From Diogma glabrata (lineage: Eukaryota; Arthropoda; Insecta; Diptera; Cylindrotomidae): a stretch of DNA of 64,000 bases. Position 1 is the first letter of the stretch. The number at the start of each line of letters is the position of its first letter. The notes beneath the pieces were generated by a model that saw only the letters and a program-made list of their open reading frames with translations, had not been told where the DNA came from and did not search any database. Both the position numbers and the translations under genes were made by a program. The stretch spans positions 200,894,686 through 200,958,685 of the forward strand of contig OY856188.1 in assembly GCA_963693315.1 (NCBI GenBank). Direction: 5' to 3'. This document shows positions 22,746 to 32,335 of this stretch, in pieces.

Positions 22746-22989
22746 TCTAGATAAATAAATAACTATTATAAAAAATATTCTAACTTTATACACTAAAAAA
22801 ACAAAGCAAAATTTTACAATTGTTTATAAATTTCAACTCTCCAAACTCTTTATATACGTTCACCAAAAATATTGTTAATTTAAAAAAAAAATTTTTGAAA
22901 GAAACATAAATCTATTTGAATTACAATTTATTTTTGGATTGAAAAAAAGTTGGAATTTCATTAAAAAGTTATGTAGATTTGGCTAATTT

Positions 22990-24150
22990 TACATTTGTTT
23001 GTGAACATGTAACACACACAATCTTTGTTTTTTTTTTGTTGAGGCGACCATGTATTCATAGCCTGACATGTAGACTGTTAAGTCCTTTATGGCATCCTGA
23101 TATTTAAGAGCTAAAGACCTTTCTGAAGGAAGCCAACAGCCTTGAATGGTCTGCTTGCAGAAATCTTCTATCCTTAGATAGTATGATCCTCGTATGATGC
23201 GTCGGAGCCCTGAGAGAGGCCAACATTCTCCCACAATGTGAGGGACTGTTTCATCCTTTTCAAGACAAAAGCGGCATGTTGGATCATTTTCTACTCGAAG
23301 CCGTACCATCTGTTTGTTCACATTATGGTGACCTTTTAGTAGTCATAACTTTTGCCTGCAGTCTGACCGAGTCAGATTTAACAGGAATTTGGTAGTTTGC
23401 TGGACCAATTCTAGAGTGAACAACTTGGAGACCTCGCAGCCTTCTGTGCTCCTCCATTGAGAGTTACTGGACCGAAAGAGAGCATGTTCGACTAGCGATC
23501 TTATCCTACCTTTCGATATACCAATTGCTGGTTCAGGGCCTATGAGCCTCCCTGCGAGCTCTTTGCTAAATCATTAAATTATTCGTTCCCGAGATTCCCA
23601 CTATGCCCTGGTGTCCATATAAGTGACATGCTGTTCTTGAGTTCGAGATAATTCAAGGACCTAGAACATTCTTGCACTATTTTTGACTTAAAAGTGTAGT
23701 TTCTCAGAGCTTTTAAAGCAGCCTGGCTATCAGTCAAAATATTAATGATCTTGCCAGACCACATAAGCTCCGTCGCTCGCCTTGATGCTGCATGGCGAAT
23801 ACCTCAGCCTGAAACACCGTGAAGTATTCACCAAGTGGAAATTACATCCCAAGATCTTCATTACTGAAGTAAACCGCAGCTCCTGGACCAGTTTCAGTGA
23901 GATATCCACCTGTGTAGATGTCCAACGTATTGGCCGCCTTCTCTAATAGCAAATCAGCTGAGGGTCGGTCCTCTATCGTTGGAATTAGAACTCTATACTG
24001 CTTTTTAAAAGCAGTTAGAGGTACTGTGTCATCAATCGGCATCCAGTCGTTTTCTAGTAAAAAAAGTATTGAGGAATAATTAAGAAGGCCGATTCGAAGG
24101 GTGTAAGAAGAGGGAATAAGCAAAATATAGCAGGATTTTTTGAATTTTTT
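22990..24150 (-). pseudogene. I/LOA-type LINE: RNase H domain and C-terminal zinc knuckle
   Basis: RNase H in these LINEs degrades the RNA strand during reverse transcription. From about 24,150 downward the frames give LENDWMPIDDT..., then LDIYTGGYLTETGPGAAVYF (normally YTDG, so the first catalytic Asp is lost), ILTDSQAALKALRNYTF with its catalytic Asp, and SLIWTPGHSGNLGNE with the catalytic His region. After a gap of frameshifts comes VENDPTCRFCLEKDETVPHI, the CCHC-type knuckle. Several frameshifts separate these parts, so the copy is dead. The reverse transcriptase and endonuclease are absent: this is a 5'-truncated copy of the same family as the element at 53.8-56.9 kb, as shown by closely matching sequence around 23,500-23,620 and 54,340-54,450. 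Confidence 0.85.
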
Positions 24151-24209
24151 TCGATTTATAAACTGCAATGATCAAAACATTTTGTTGGGTTCATAAATTT
24201 TTCAAAAAA

Positions 24210-24386
24210 CAGTCAGCTCTCATATAACGCGATTAACTCATACCGCGTTATATGGAAACCAAGGTCTGAAAAACAAAGAGATATACAAACTAAATCATAT
24301 TAACTTACATCGCGTTATATGGAAACCACTTTCTCGTTATATGGAAATCGCGTTTTAAAAGTACCGCGTTAAAGGAGAGTTGACTG
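24210..24386. mobile_element. 177-bp MITE, pogo/Tigger-like termini
   Basis: The ends are CAGTCAGCTCTCATATAACG and, in reverse complement, CAGTCAACTCTCCTTTAACG. The interior repeats CGCGTTATATGGAAACC several times on both strands. CAGT-starting termini of this form are usual for pogo/Tigger-derived MITEs; I could not see an unambiguous TA target duplication. Confidence 0.7.
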
Positions 24387-25423
24387 AATCTATAAAAATC
24401 CCTAATTAAATTTACTAAACAGATTTTGTGAAGTTTCTTTTGTTGACATTATCTAGATATTTAAATTCCCGCTTCGTTTGTTTTTCGTAATAAAACTTCT
24501 ATGAACCTTGTTTTTTATGTTTATGTTTTTTATTAACGAACACAAAATAAAACGTCATTTTTACGACAAAACTACTTAAAGAATAATTTTAGATCGCAAC
24601 AAAATATGTTCACAACATAAAAATGCTACAAGCATCTCCCATTTTCCCTGTATCTTTTGTTTATAAGGATTAAAAGATTCCAGAATCTTTATATATTAAT
24701 CAATAAATAACGTCATTAAAGTGTCATCCAACGTATTTGTGGTAGATTCTAATTTCTTATACATTTAACTATGTGAAGACGATTTATCATGCAATGCAAT
24801 ATTCATCGTAAATCGTAAAAAAATCGTAAGAAAATTAATTTAATTTCAGCAAACAAAAAGAAAGTAAAATTAAAATTATATTAAATAAAATTAGGAAAAT
24901 CTTTAGTGATACTAGAGTTAATCTGTGCTAAATAACATAAAAAATAAGTTAAGTGGAAAATTATTGCGAAATTTTAGTGTAACGCCATAAAAACGATCAT
25001 TTTATTGAAAAATTGTTCTATTGAAAGAAAAACCGAACAAATTGAAATGAGTCAATAAGGCAAACAGACGTCTGTTGGTGGGAAATTGTTAATTTTTGGG
25101 AAGAGTAAAATGATTTTTCCAGTTTATTAGATGTAATAATATATTTGATTATGCTAACAGTTATGGAGCCACGAAAAAGCTATTTATATTGAGTAGGATT
25201 TTGTTGTGGTTATCTGATTTGAGTTTATTTTGATTAAATTGTTTTGGACATAAAATTGGAATGGTTGTACGGTAGATAAATGAAGACTTCAATGCCAAAT
25301 GGATAAACGTATTCATAAAATCGTTTCGCTATGCGAAATAGGATCATAAAAATTATAGGAGTTGTTAGAAGACGACGAGCTATTCATTTAATTGTTCAAT
25401 GACTAGTTTAAACCTATTATTTT
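24387..25423. other. AT-rich DNA; possible 3' UTR on its right side
   Basis: There is no recognisable gene. The right 200 bases would be the 3' UTR of the candidate minus-strand exon at 25,424-25,524; a minus-strand AATAAA lies at 25,224-25,229, at a plausible distance below the stop codon. Confidence 0.4.
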
Positions 25424-25524
25424 TCAGAGGTTTTTCTTTATCTCGTTAGCTTCTACGAACTTTTTTCCATCCACTGCTAAAGCACCACATACTGATAGTG
25501 TTGCTTCACTGTCCCACTCAATCA
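25424..25524 (-). CDS. Candidate terminal exon of an unidentified host gene
   Basis: This 101-base block reads, after two bases of a split codon, IEWDSEATLSVCGALAVDGK followed by KFVEANEIKKNL and a TGA stop. It is markedly richer in G+C than its surroundings, with balanced, protein-like composition. Directly upstream on the minus strand is a textbook 3' splice site: a long pyrimidine run then AAATAG ending at 25,525. A minus-strand AATAAA follows the stop by about 200 bases. Together these suggest the last coding exon of a host gene whose other exons lie at higher coordinates, beyond long introns. I do not recognise the protein, and no partner exon is secure. A chance frame in an old repeat is the alternative. 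Confidence 0.5.
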
Positions 25525-26594
25525 CTATTTAAAAAAAAACAAAAGATAATCGTTGTCGGTGTCAAAATAAAATCACTGCATTATTTTTTTGTTGAATTTC
25601 TATTCCTGATAATTTTTTATGATAAAAATTCTAGCTTTTAGAAGAATTTTCCGTAACAGGAAATTTCTGAAATGTTAAACTTTAATACATACCGAAAGTG
25701 TTTTTTTTTTAAATTGAAGCAAACAAAATTAAAATATCAATAATGGAAACTGTGACGGTGAAAAAATTGAAAGGAAAGAAATTGTGACGGTTTTCTTTAA
25801 TAAAACTATAATGACGTAAAAACATGAGTGCAGTTAGCGATTTAAAGAGAATCTACTATCTTAAATTTGATAATTTAAAAAGGATTAAATTTTTCTTATA
25901 TAATTAAAAAAAAATAGAAATAATTTTGATAAAATAAACACCAGTTGGATTTAATTCCTTACAAAAGGCAGCCAATAACAAAAATATTTTAAAAGTATAA
26001 CTTAAGATGTAACATGTCTCCATAATATCAGTTTATGGAAACTGATTTTAACTTGACTCGTTAAATGTCTTTCGATTCAATTTAATTGTTTTTGTGAAGA
26101 GTGTGAAAGAGGAATTAAAGTGTAAACTTTAAGTACTTTATCATATCATAAGATTATAGAAAAAGATAACGTTATTCCCACAATGTACGCATCGTTGGCG
26201 AAATTTGTCGTTAAAAACATCAAATTTAAGTAAAAAAAATTCGTTCCAGTTTTCTAGACAATAAAATTTAAATTCATTATTTTCTAAACGAAAATATCGA
26301 ACGAAATTTTCAGACAACCATAAATTTGTTTTGTTATATTTTCTGTACGGTTTTATAGAAAAAAAATATAAATTTATTTCAATTTTACTGGTTACACATA
26401 ATAAGATAGATAGCTTATGCTTTTCGATTATCATTGTTACCGTGAATGAAATAATATTAAAAACATTGGTTAAATAATTTACGCGGTATATATGCGGCCA
26501 CGGAACAAAAGAAGCAAAAATGAAATAAACTTATACAACTTATAACAAAAATGTTGCGAAATATGCGACATCAGAACATTGCTTATGCCAGAAT
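25525..26594. other. AT-rich DNA, possibly intron
   Basis: No supported feature. A 97-codon minus-strand frame at 26,141-26,434 has AT-driven composition (Phe, Asn, Lys) and no recognisable domain, so I do not call it. If the 25.4-kb exon is real, this is intron. Confidence 0.4.
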
Positions 26595-26660
26595 GGAAAT
26601 ATTGCTGTCAAAATGTTTGTATTTTCTAATCGCTAATAGAACATGAAAGTAAATGCGTAA

Positions 26661-27199
26661 ACTCTAGATGTTATTTGAATATATATTTACTTTATACGAA
26701 AGACAATGTTACTGTACATTAAACTTGTTAATAATTTTTAATTCACTAGATTTGAATATTGAAAATTGTGAACTATATATTAGAGATTTTTTGAGCACTT
26801 AAACTCAAGCAATTAAGTATTTTGAATTTTTGAATTCGAAAGTATATTTTGGATATTTCTTAGAGAAAAACTCCATTTTTCTCTTATTCGTGTTTCGGAT
26901 TAGGATTCGAACTATCCTACATCAGTGCCATGGTTCGAATCCGTTTTGGCAGAAACGCTATCCAACTAACCTACCGAGGCGATAGTATTTCAAAGTTGAA
27001 ATTTCATCATTATTTAACTACGTTAAGTTGAATTTCTTCTCATTAGGTAGTTGTGTTTTATTTTGTAATTCAATAAGCCAATTCTTGTGTATTTAGTCTG
27101 ATTACCTCTACGAACTTATGTTTATCATACTCTAACTAAGTTAGCATTGAATGTGATCTAAAGCTTGTGATCTAAAAAAAACAAAAATTTAAAAAAATT
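26661..27199 (+). mobile_element. ~539-bp insertion with A-rich tail and target duplication
   Basis: By comparison with the empty copy at 30.2 kb, this block is an insertion. It is flanked by AAATGCGTAA (26,651-26,660) and AAATTCGTAA (27,200-27,209), a 9/10 match, and ends in an A-rich tract (27,173-27,199). A flanking duplication plus A tail suggest a SINE or short LINE-mobilised sequence in plus orientation. It contains a tRNA-like block, described separately. Confidence 0.6.
26887..26990 (-). ncRNA. tRNA-like block, probably SINE-derived
   Basis: On the minus strand GCCTCGGTAGGTTAGTTGGA includes an A-box-like TAGGTTAGTTGG. Downstream are two B-box-like words, GGATTCGAACC and AGTTCGAATCC, the second within a good T-arm (AGGAT/ATCCT). 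The D-stem pairs poorly and the spacing is too long for a working tRNA. Because the B box is near-palindromic, orientation is not certain. It is best read as decayed tRNA-related SINE sequence. Confidence 0.4.
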
Positions 27200-27466
27200 A
27201 AATTCGTAAAGTTTAATAGCATTATTTAATTGATCTGCACTGAACATAAAAACTTTTGAAAAAACTTCAAACCTAATTTTAATACATGTATAGCAAACAT
27301 ATCATACAGACATTTTTCAAAAAATTCGACCATAACTAAAAATTAATGTAAGTATTAGACTTAGAGTATATATATAAAGAGAGAACATAACTTTAAAATT
27401 GTATGAAGAGAGACATAAAAAATGGTGATCGCAGATATGTTACAGATAAAAAAGCTTTTCAAAAAT

Positions 27467-28020
27467 AAATAGAACCGACTTCAAAAAAACATAAAAGAGT
27501 GAAAAATAACTCAATTGTGAATTTAAAGACAAAAATACAGCTAACTATTGATTTATTTAATTTAATTATATTTAACTACAGACAAAAACAATTACGGTTT
27601 TAAACAAACTTATTATATTATAGAATTTATTTATCATTATACTTATCACAATTATTGTAGTTGTTATAGTAGTTATTATATTATAAAAGTTATTTGTAGC
27701 AGAAAACTGTTAGAAATCGATGCCAAGCCGATGACATGTTAGTCAGTTTTACGTCAATTTGGCACCGACTTCGAACAGTTTTGTGCTACAAATAACTTTT
27801 ATAATATAATAACTATTGTAACAACTATAATAATTGTGATAATTATAATAATAAATAAATTCTATAATATAATAACTTTGTTTAAAACCGTAATTTTTTT
27901 TTGTCTGTAGTTAAATATAATTAAATTAAATAAATCAATAGTTAGCTGTATTTTTGTCTTTAAAGTCACAATTGAGTTATTTTTCACTTTTTTGTGTTTT
28001 TTGAAGTCAGTTCTATTTTT
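27467..28020. repeat. 554-bp foldback, ~245-bp arms
   Basis: The left arm runs from GAACCGACTTCAAAAAAACA (27,472) to TAGCAGAAAACTGTT (27,711). The right arm is its reverse complement, 27,775 to 28,014 (ends GAAGTCAGTTC). A 63-base loop with GCCAAGCCGATGACATG separates them. Arms are roughly 95% alike by eye. Small frames at 27.86-28.17 kb derive from this structure and are not genes. The tip CCGACTTCAAAA recurs at 28.94, 29.03 and 60.80 kb. Confidence 0.88.
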
Positions 28021-28179
28021 TTTTTTGTTTTTCATTTTTCCATTTTTCCTACCCAAATGTCGGTTAAAAAGGCGATTTTGACTATAACTAAGTCTCGGAA
28101 TGTATTCATCAATCACAATCAAGTAATCAATGGTTTTTCGATTTTTGAGAAGAAAAGGTAACTTTCCTGTCATAGAAAT

Positions 28180-28900
28180 TTATATTGGACCAACTCGGAA
28201 TCTAAAGCAATATAATACAGCTCAAACCATCCAAATATAATAAGCGGTTTCGAAGAAATCGACGAAAATACATAAAAAACATGTTTTTTCAATTTTCTGA
28301 AAAACAGTATTTTTCGCGTCTTAGAAAACAATACGAGACTTTTTCGAAATCCACCCAAATAGAATACAGTTAAAACCATTCAAATCGAATGAGTCGTTTA
28401 TGAAAAATCGGTGAATATATATGTAAAGAAAAATACAGATTTTTTCAATTTTCTGAAATACGGTATTGTTTGCGTAATAGAAAAAGATATATGTGACCAC
28501 TTTGGTATTTATCTGAATCGAATACAATTTAAATCATCCAAATAGAATGAGTCGTTTTTGAGAAATCGGTGAGCAGGCATTAAAAATACAGCTTTTTCCA
28601 ATATACTGAAAAACTGTATTTTTCACGTCATAGAAAAAATACAAATTAACCTACAAAGCAACCTTAATAGAATGCAATTTAAATCATTCAAATCGTATGA
28701 GCCGTTTTTGAGAAATCGGTATACAAACATACATCTACATTTATCAAAAAACACATTTTTTTTGTTTTTCTAGAAAACGGGTATATTTTACGTCATAGAA
28801 AAATATATGGGACCATTTCGGCAGCTACTTAAATAGAATACAATTTGAACCATTAAAATCGAATGAGCCGTTTTTGAGAAATCGGTGAACAAACATCAAT
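28180..28900 (+). repeat. ~155-bp tandem array, five units
   Basis: The landmark AAACCATCCAAAT or its variants occurs at about 28,221, 28,373, 28,531, 28,681 and 28,848, each followed by GAATGAGYCGTTTTTGAGAA-like words and a TTTTCTGAAAAACAGTAT-like block. Units differ by 20-25% by eye, so the array is old. Three short frames across it are repeat artefacts. Confidence 0.85.
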
Positions 28901-29043
28901 AGACATAAAAAAACCCAAGTAAAACAAAGAACGTCCTTCTTTTTTGAAGTCGGTTAATAAGAAATCGGTGAACAATCATCAATAGACATACAAAAACCCC
29001 AAGTGAAAGACAGAACCTTCTTCTTTTTTGAAGTCGGTTAAAA
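28871..29043 (+). repeat. ~85-bp tandem pair ending in GAAGTCGGTTAA
   Basis: GAAATCGGTGAACAAACATC ... CTTTTTTGAAGTCGGTTAA occurs at 28,877-28,956 and again at 28,960-29,041. The right tip, read in reverse, begins TTAACCGACTTCAAAA. It appears to be the terminus of the repeat family that produced the array to its left. Confidence 0.75.
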
Positions 29044-29566
29044 ATTTAGAAAAGCATGAACACAAAAAAATAAAAACTCTTTGAATTTACTAAGTTCTTC
29101 AAACAAACAAACATAATTCACAAATCAGAAGCAATGAAATCAATTACTAAAATTTAATACCTATGTAAAATTGATAAATATAATATAGGTAATATTTAAT
29201 ATTATAATCATATTACAACAAAAAAACTAGGTTAGAAATGTATATATAAACATATGTATATATATTTTGATAAATATTTTGATATACAACTCATATAATT
29301 TTTAATCAAAAAATAACACGACACCAAGGTCAATTTGATCTTTTGGTTTTTTTCTTGTCTTAACAAAACAAAAACAAGTAATTATTTTATCAACAAATAT
29401 TTATATTTTAAACAAATTTTTTATACTCTATCCACATAATATTTCAAAACGATTCAAATTCAGAAAAATTTAATTAAGCAATTCGAAATTTATAAAAAAA
29501 GAAAAATTTATCAAATATTACATAGTTATGAAAATTTGCATCTTACGACACAAATTTTATTAATAG
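29044..29566. other. AT-rich spacer, nothing recognised
   Basis: No gene, RNA or clear repeat is visible. A frame without an ATG runs from about 29,440 into the next feature but is too AT-rich to trust before 29,567. Confidence 0.4.
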
Positions 29567-29682
29567 AACGGGCGAGTGTTAGGCGCCAAGTTTCTCCAGT
29601 TCCATTTCCCAACTTTAAATTATCCGAAAACCTTATTTCCCAACATATCCAAGCTCGTCAAAATGCGTCACAAGCATATTGA
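29567..29682 (+). CDS. Weak candidate terminal exon of an unidentified gene
   Basis: The block follows a plausible acceptor (TTTTATTAATAG ending at 29,566). In the frame of the preceding G it reads RASVRRQVSPVPFPNFKLSE then NLISQHIQARQNASQAY and TGA. Its G+C content and composition stand out from the surrounding DNA, and an AATAAA lies at about 29,874. A competing frame (29,576-29,806) also opens here, so the evidence is not decisive. I do not recognise the peptide and see no matching upstream exon. Confidence 0.28.
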
Positions 29683-30199
29683 TTTCATAACAATTATTTT
29701 GAACAAAATAATTGATTTGCTTCATAACATTTTTGCAAATAATAATTTTAACTATGTATGCAAAAATGTAAATATGTTTCAAATCAATTTTCTGACTTTA
29801 AAATGAGTGTTATGAAAAAACGATTGCCGAATGTAGGTCAGAGCATTTATATGTAATGATAAATGTTCTAACCAATAAAAAAATAATATGTAAATTATTA
29901 TATCACGCCTTTTTTTTGTTTTGCTTTCCCCTAATTATTATAAATTAAATAATTCCATATACTATTATACTAACACTCCCCTCCAATTGTTTAATCAATA
30001 AATTAAATTTAATGTTAAGAATATTTCAAGAATATCAGAGGACTCCGATTGAAACTCTCAACTGGCAAAGTGGGAAAAACTCCCTTTCTTTTTAAAGATA
30101 ATATTTGATAAAATAAAAAGTTGATTAAAAGTTAAAGTCTTTTGTTTTATTTTTAAAAGACTTTATAAAGTATAACTTGACGGTACGGGTCCATAACAC
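29683..30199. other. AT-rich spacer, nothing recognised
   Basis: No feature I can support beyond the possible polyadenylation signal near 29,874. A short G+C-richer stretch at 30,030-30,090 is not coding in any obvious frame. Confidence 0.4.
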
Positions 30200-30397
30200 A
30201 TTGCCGTCAAAATGTTTTGATTTTCTAATCGCTAATCGAACATGAAAGTAAATTCGTAATATTTAATAGCATTATTTAATTGATGTGCACTGAACATAAA
30301 AACTTTTAAAAAATCTTCAAACCAAAATTCTAATTCTAATATATGCAAACATATCATTCAGAACTTTTTCAAAAAATTCGACCATAACTAAAAATTA
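30200..30397 (+). repeat. Uninterrupted copy of the 26.6/27.2-kb dispersed repeat
   Basis: This segment aligns by eye with 26,604-26,660 joined to 27,200-27,350 and supplies the empty-site reference for the 539-bp insertion. It ends directly at the 3' terminus of the third Penelope-like copy. Confidence 0.75.
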
Positions 30398-31370
30398 ATA
30401 AAAATGCAATATTTAAAAATAAACTTTTTACTGTTTATTTTTAATTTTATTTTATTAATAATAATATAAACTTCCTTATAGTAACAATTTTGGAGTTTAT
30501 TTTTTATTTTATAGAATATCGATTTCGACTTACGTCATCCTCAATTCTTAAATTATTATTACAATTTTCGCTTAAACTATTACTTATATACTATTTAAAC
30601 TGCTGTTTTTTATTATCATGTCATATATTTTGTTAGTTTTAGTGTTGATTTTATCATTTAAAATGTTGTTATTGTTTTTATGTTTATATATTTTTATTTC
30701 TTCCAATCTATCTAGATGGTGTCCTTTTCTTTTTTATGTAACATGGTTAAATTTGTGTTGATATTGGTGTATTTGTGTTTTTCTATTTTCAAATGTTGGG
30801 CATATCTGGATTTTGGATCGCTTCTGTTAATTTCATTGGTGTGCTCGATAAATCTTTTTTTGAAGACCCGCCCCGTCTGGCCTATATGAAATTTACTGCA
30901 GTCGTCACAGGTAAGCTTATAAACACCTGTGTCTAAGGTTTGGGTTTTTTTAGTTTTTAAGTAGTTTTCTATTTTATTTTTGTTTTTGTAAGCCGCAATA
31001 TATCCATATTTTTTTAAAGTTTTTTGCATTATATTGAATGTTGTTTTATTGTATGTTACGCCTACGTATTTTTTGCCTGCTAAGTTTTTTTCATTCTTCA
31101 ACGTTGTTAGGGTTCGCAAATTTTTCTTGTTTCTTTATTTTCTATTTAATGTGTCAATTATTTCATTTTTATATCCGTTTTTACTGGCTATGTATTTGAT
31201 ATTGTTTAGCTCGTTCTGATAATTTTCAGCATTCATTGGTATAATGTTCAATCTATTGATCATGTGGTTGTAGCTAGTTTATGTTGGTATGGATGATGTG
31301 ATTTAATATTTATTGTTTGATCCGTTTGGGTTGGTTTTCGGAATATTTTGAATAAATACCCAGACCCAGA
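30398..31370 (-). mobile_element. Penelope-like element, 5'-truncated third copy
   Basis: On the minus strand this contains the end of the reverse transcriptase, the GIY-YIG endonuclease and the 3' UTR, closing with the same AAAATGCAATATTT-type terminus as the copies at 3.4 and 9.5 kb. Unlike those it has no inverted partner. It extends about 250 codons further 5', to near 31,370, then ends abruptly. Sequence is roughly 90-95% like the other copies by eye. Confidence 0.85.
30600..31365 (-). pseudogene. Penelope-like RT C-terminus and GIY-YIG endonuclease
   Basis: Starting near 31,360 the minus strand reads FKIFRKPTQTDQTINIKSHH then PYQHKLATT, the YRKPTxTDxxIxxxSxHPxxHK-like motif of Penelope RTs. 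A frameshift follows, then INRLNIIPMNAENYQNELNN and, after an in-frame stop, the open frame 30,712-31,119. That frame has GVYKLTCDDC, HIGQTGR (usually YIGQTGR), Arg and EH residues as in the other copies. It loses frame at the KKEKDTI end, immediately before the LDRLEE helix bearing the catalytic Glu. This lesion differs from the nonsense codon in the other two copies, so the breaks are independent. Confidence 0.83.
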
Positions 31371-31675
31371 TTAGTTTAAATAGAACAAACTAATTACAAA
31401 CAGATAACGAACAAGTTTTTAAAGGAAATTAGCTATACATATAAGCAAAACTACATCTATTCTATGCAATTTTTCAACAAACAAATATCAAATCTACCAC
31501 AGAACATATGTGTGACAATTTGTATGACACTATATGAAAAACACACGGCAAACCTACTCTATATCATACGTCGTGCAATCACTGCAAAATTCATAATAGT
31601 TTATTTCTAAGAAAAAAAAATTAATTTATTCTCTTTTTATTTTTTTTTTCATTGATTGTTATAAGGTTTTTGCAA
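31371..31675. other. Spacer, nothing recognised
   Basis: No coding frame or repeat was identified between the Penelope-like fragment and the tandem dimer. Confidence 0.4.
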
Positions 31676-32335
31676 ATTGTTGTTGTTGGGGATTGGTGCA
31701 AACTTTTTTGTTGAAGCCGACAAGTCAAAAACCTCTAGCTGCAAAGGTTTATATTTAAAAGAAACGGATTAAAATGTTTCCCAGAATCTAAATTTATGAA
31801 GTTTTTAAAAATACTAGTATCCAAACGGCCGCTATAACGATTTAAAAAACCAACTTTTTTTACTAGTAGATAGCCTCTAGTTTCTTAACCGCGTGTTGGA
31901 TTTTGCTGATTTACAAACGTGTTAAAGATATCTATAAAACACACATTATTAGAACAAATTTTTTGATCTGGGCTTATAAATGCGACCGTGAGAGGGCCGT
32001 TTGTTTCAGAAGCATTTTGTTTTACAAACCATTTTGTTGGAGCCGCTCACTCAGGAACCTCTAGTTGCAGAGGTCTATTTTGAAAAGAAATTAATAAAAA
32101 AGATTCCAAAGATTCTAAATTTATGAAGTTTTCAAAAATATTAGTATGCAAACGGCCGATGTAACGGATTTAAAAACAAACCTTTTTTCTAGTATAAGGC
32201 CTCTAATTTCTTAACCACGTTTCGGATTTTGCTGATTTACGTACTTGTCCAAGATATTCATAAAACACACATTTTTAGAAAAAGTGTTTTGATCTGGCTC
32301 CACAAATGCGACCATAAGAGTGCTGGTTGTTTCAA
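31676..32335 (+). repeat. ~325-bp tandem dimer
   Basis: Two consecutive blocks share, in order, TTTTGTTGAAGCCG/TTTTGTTGGAGCCG, AACCTCTAGYTGCARAGGT, TCTAAATTTATGAAGTTTT, AAACGGCCGMTRTAACG, GCCTCTARTTTCTTAACC, GATTTTGCTGATTTAC and ATAAAACACACATT. Divergence is about 15-20% by eye. No gene. This is probably a satellite or an old local duplication. Confidence 0.85.

Larger units (their letters stand above)
26595..27355 (+). repeat. Dispersed repeat split by a ~540-bp insertion
   Basis: The sequences 26,604-26,660 and 27,200-27,350 together match 30,205-30,397 in one uninterrupted run (shared words TTTTCTAATCGCTAAT, AACATGAAAGTAAAT, TTTAATAGCATTATTTAATTG, TTCGACCATAACTAAAAATT). The 30-kb copy thus shows the empty site. 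Confidence 0.75.

Noticed and set aside
26141..26434. 97-codon minus-strand frame with CVHCG
   Set aside because: Composition is AT-driven, the single Cys pair has no partner, and there is no family resemblance.
26887..26990. A functional tRNA gene
   Set aside because: A-box and B-box-like words are present but the D-stem does not pair and the spacing is too long.
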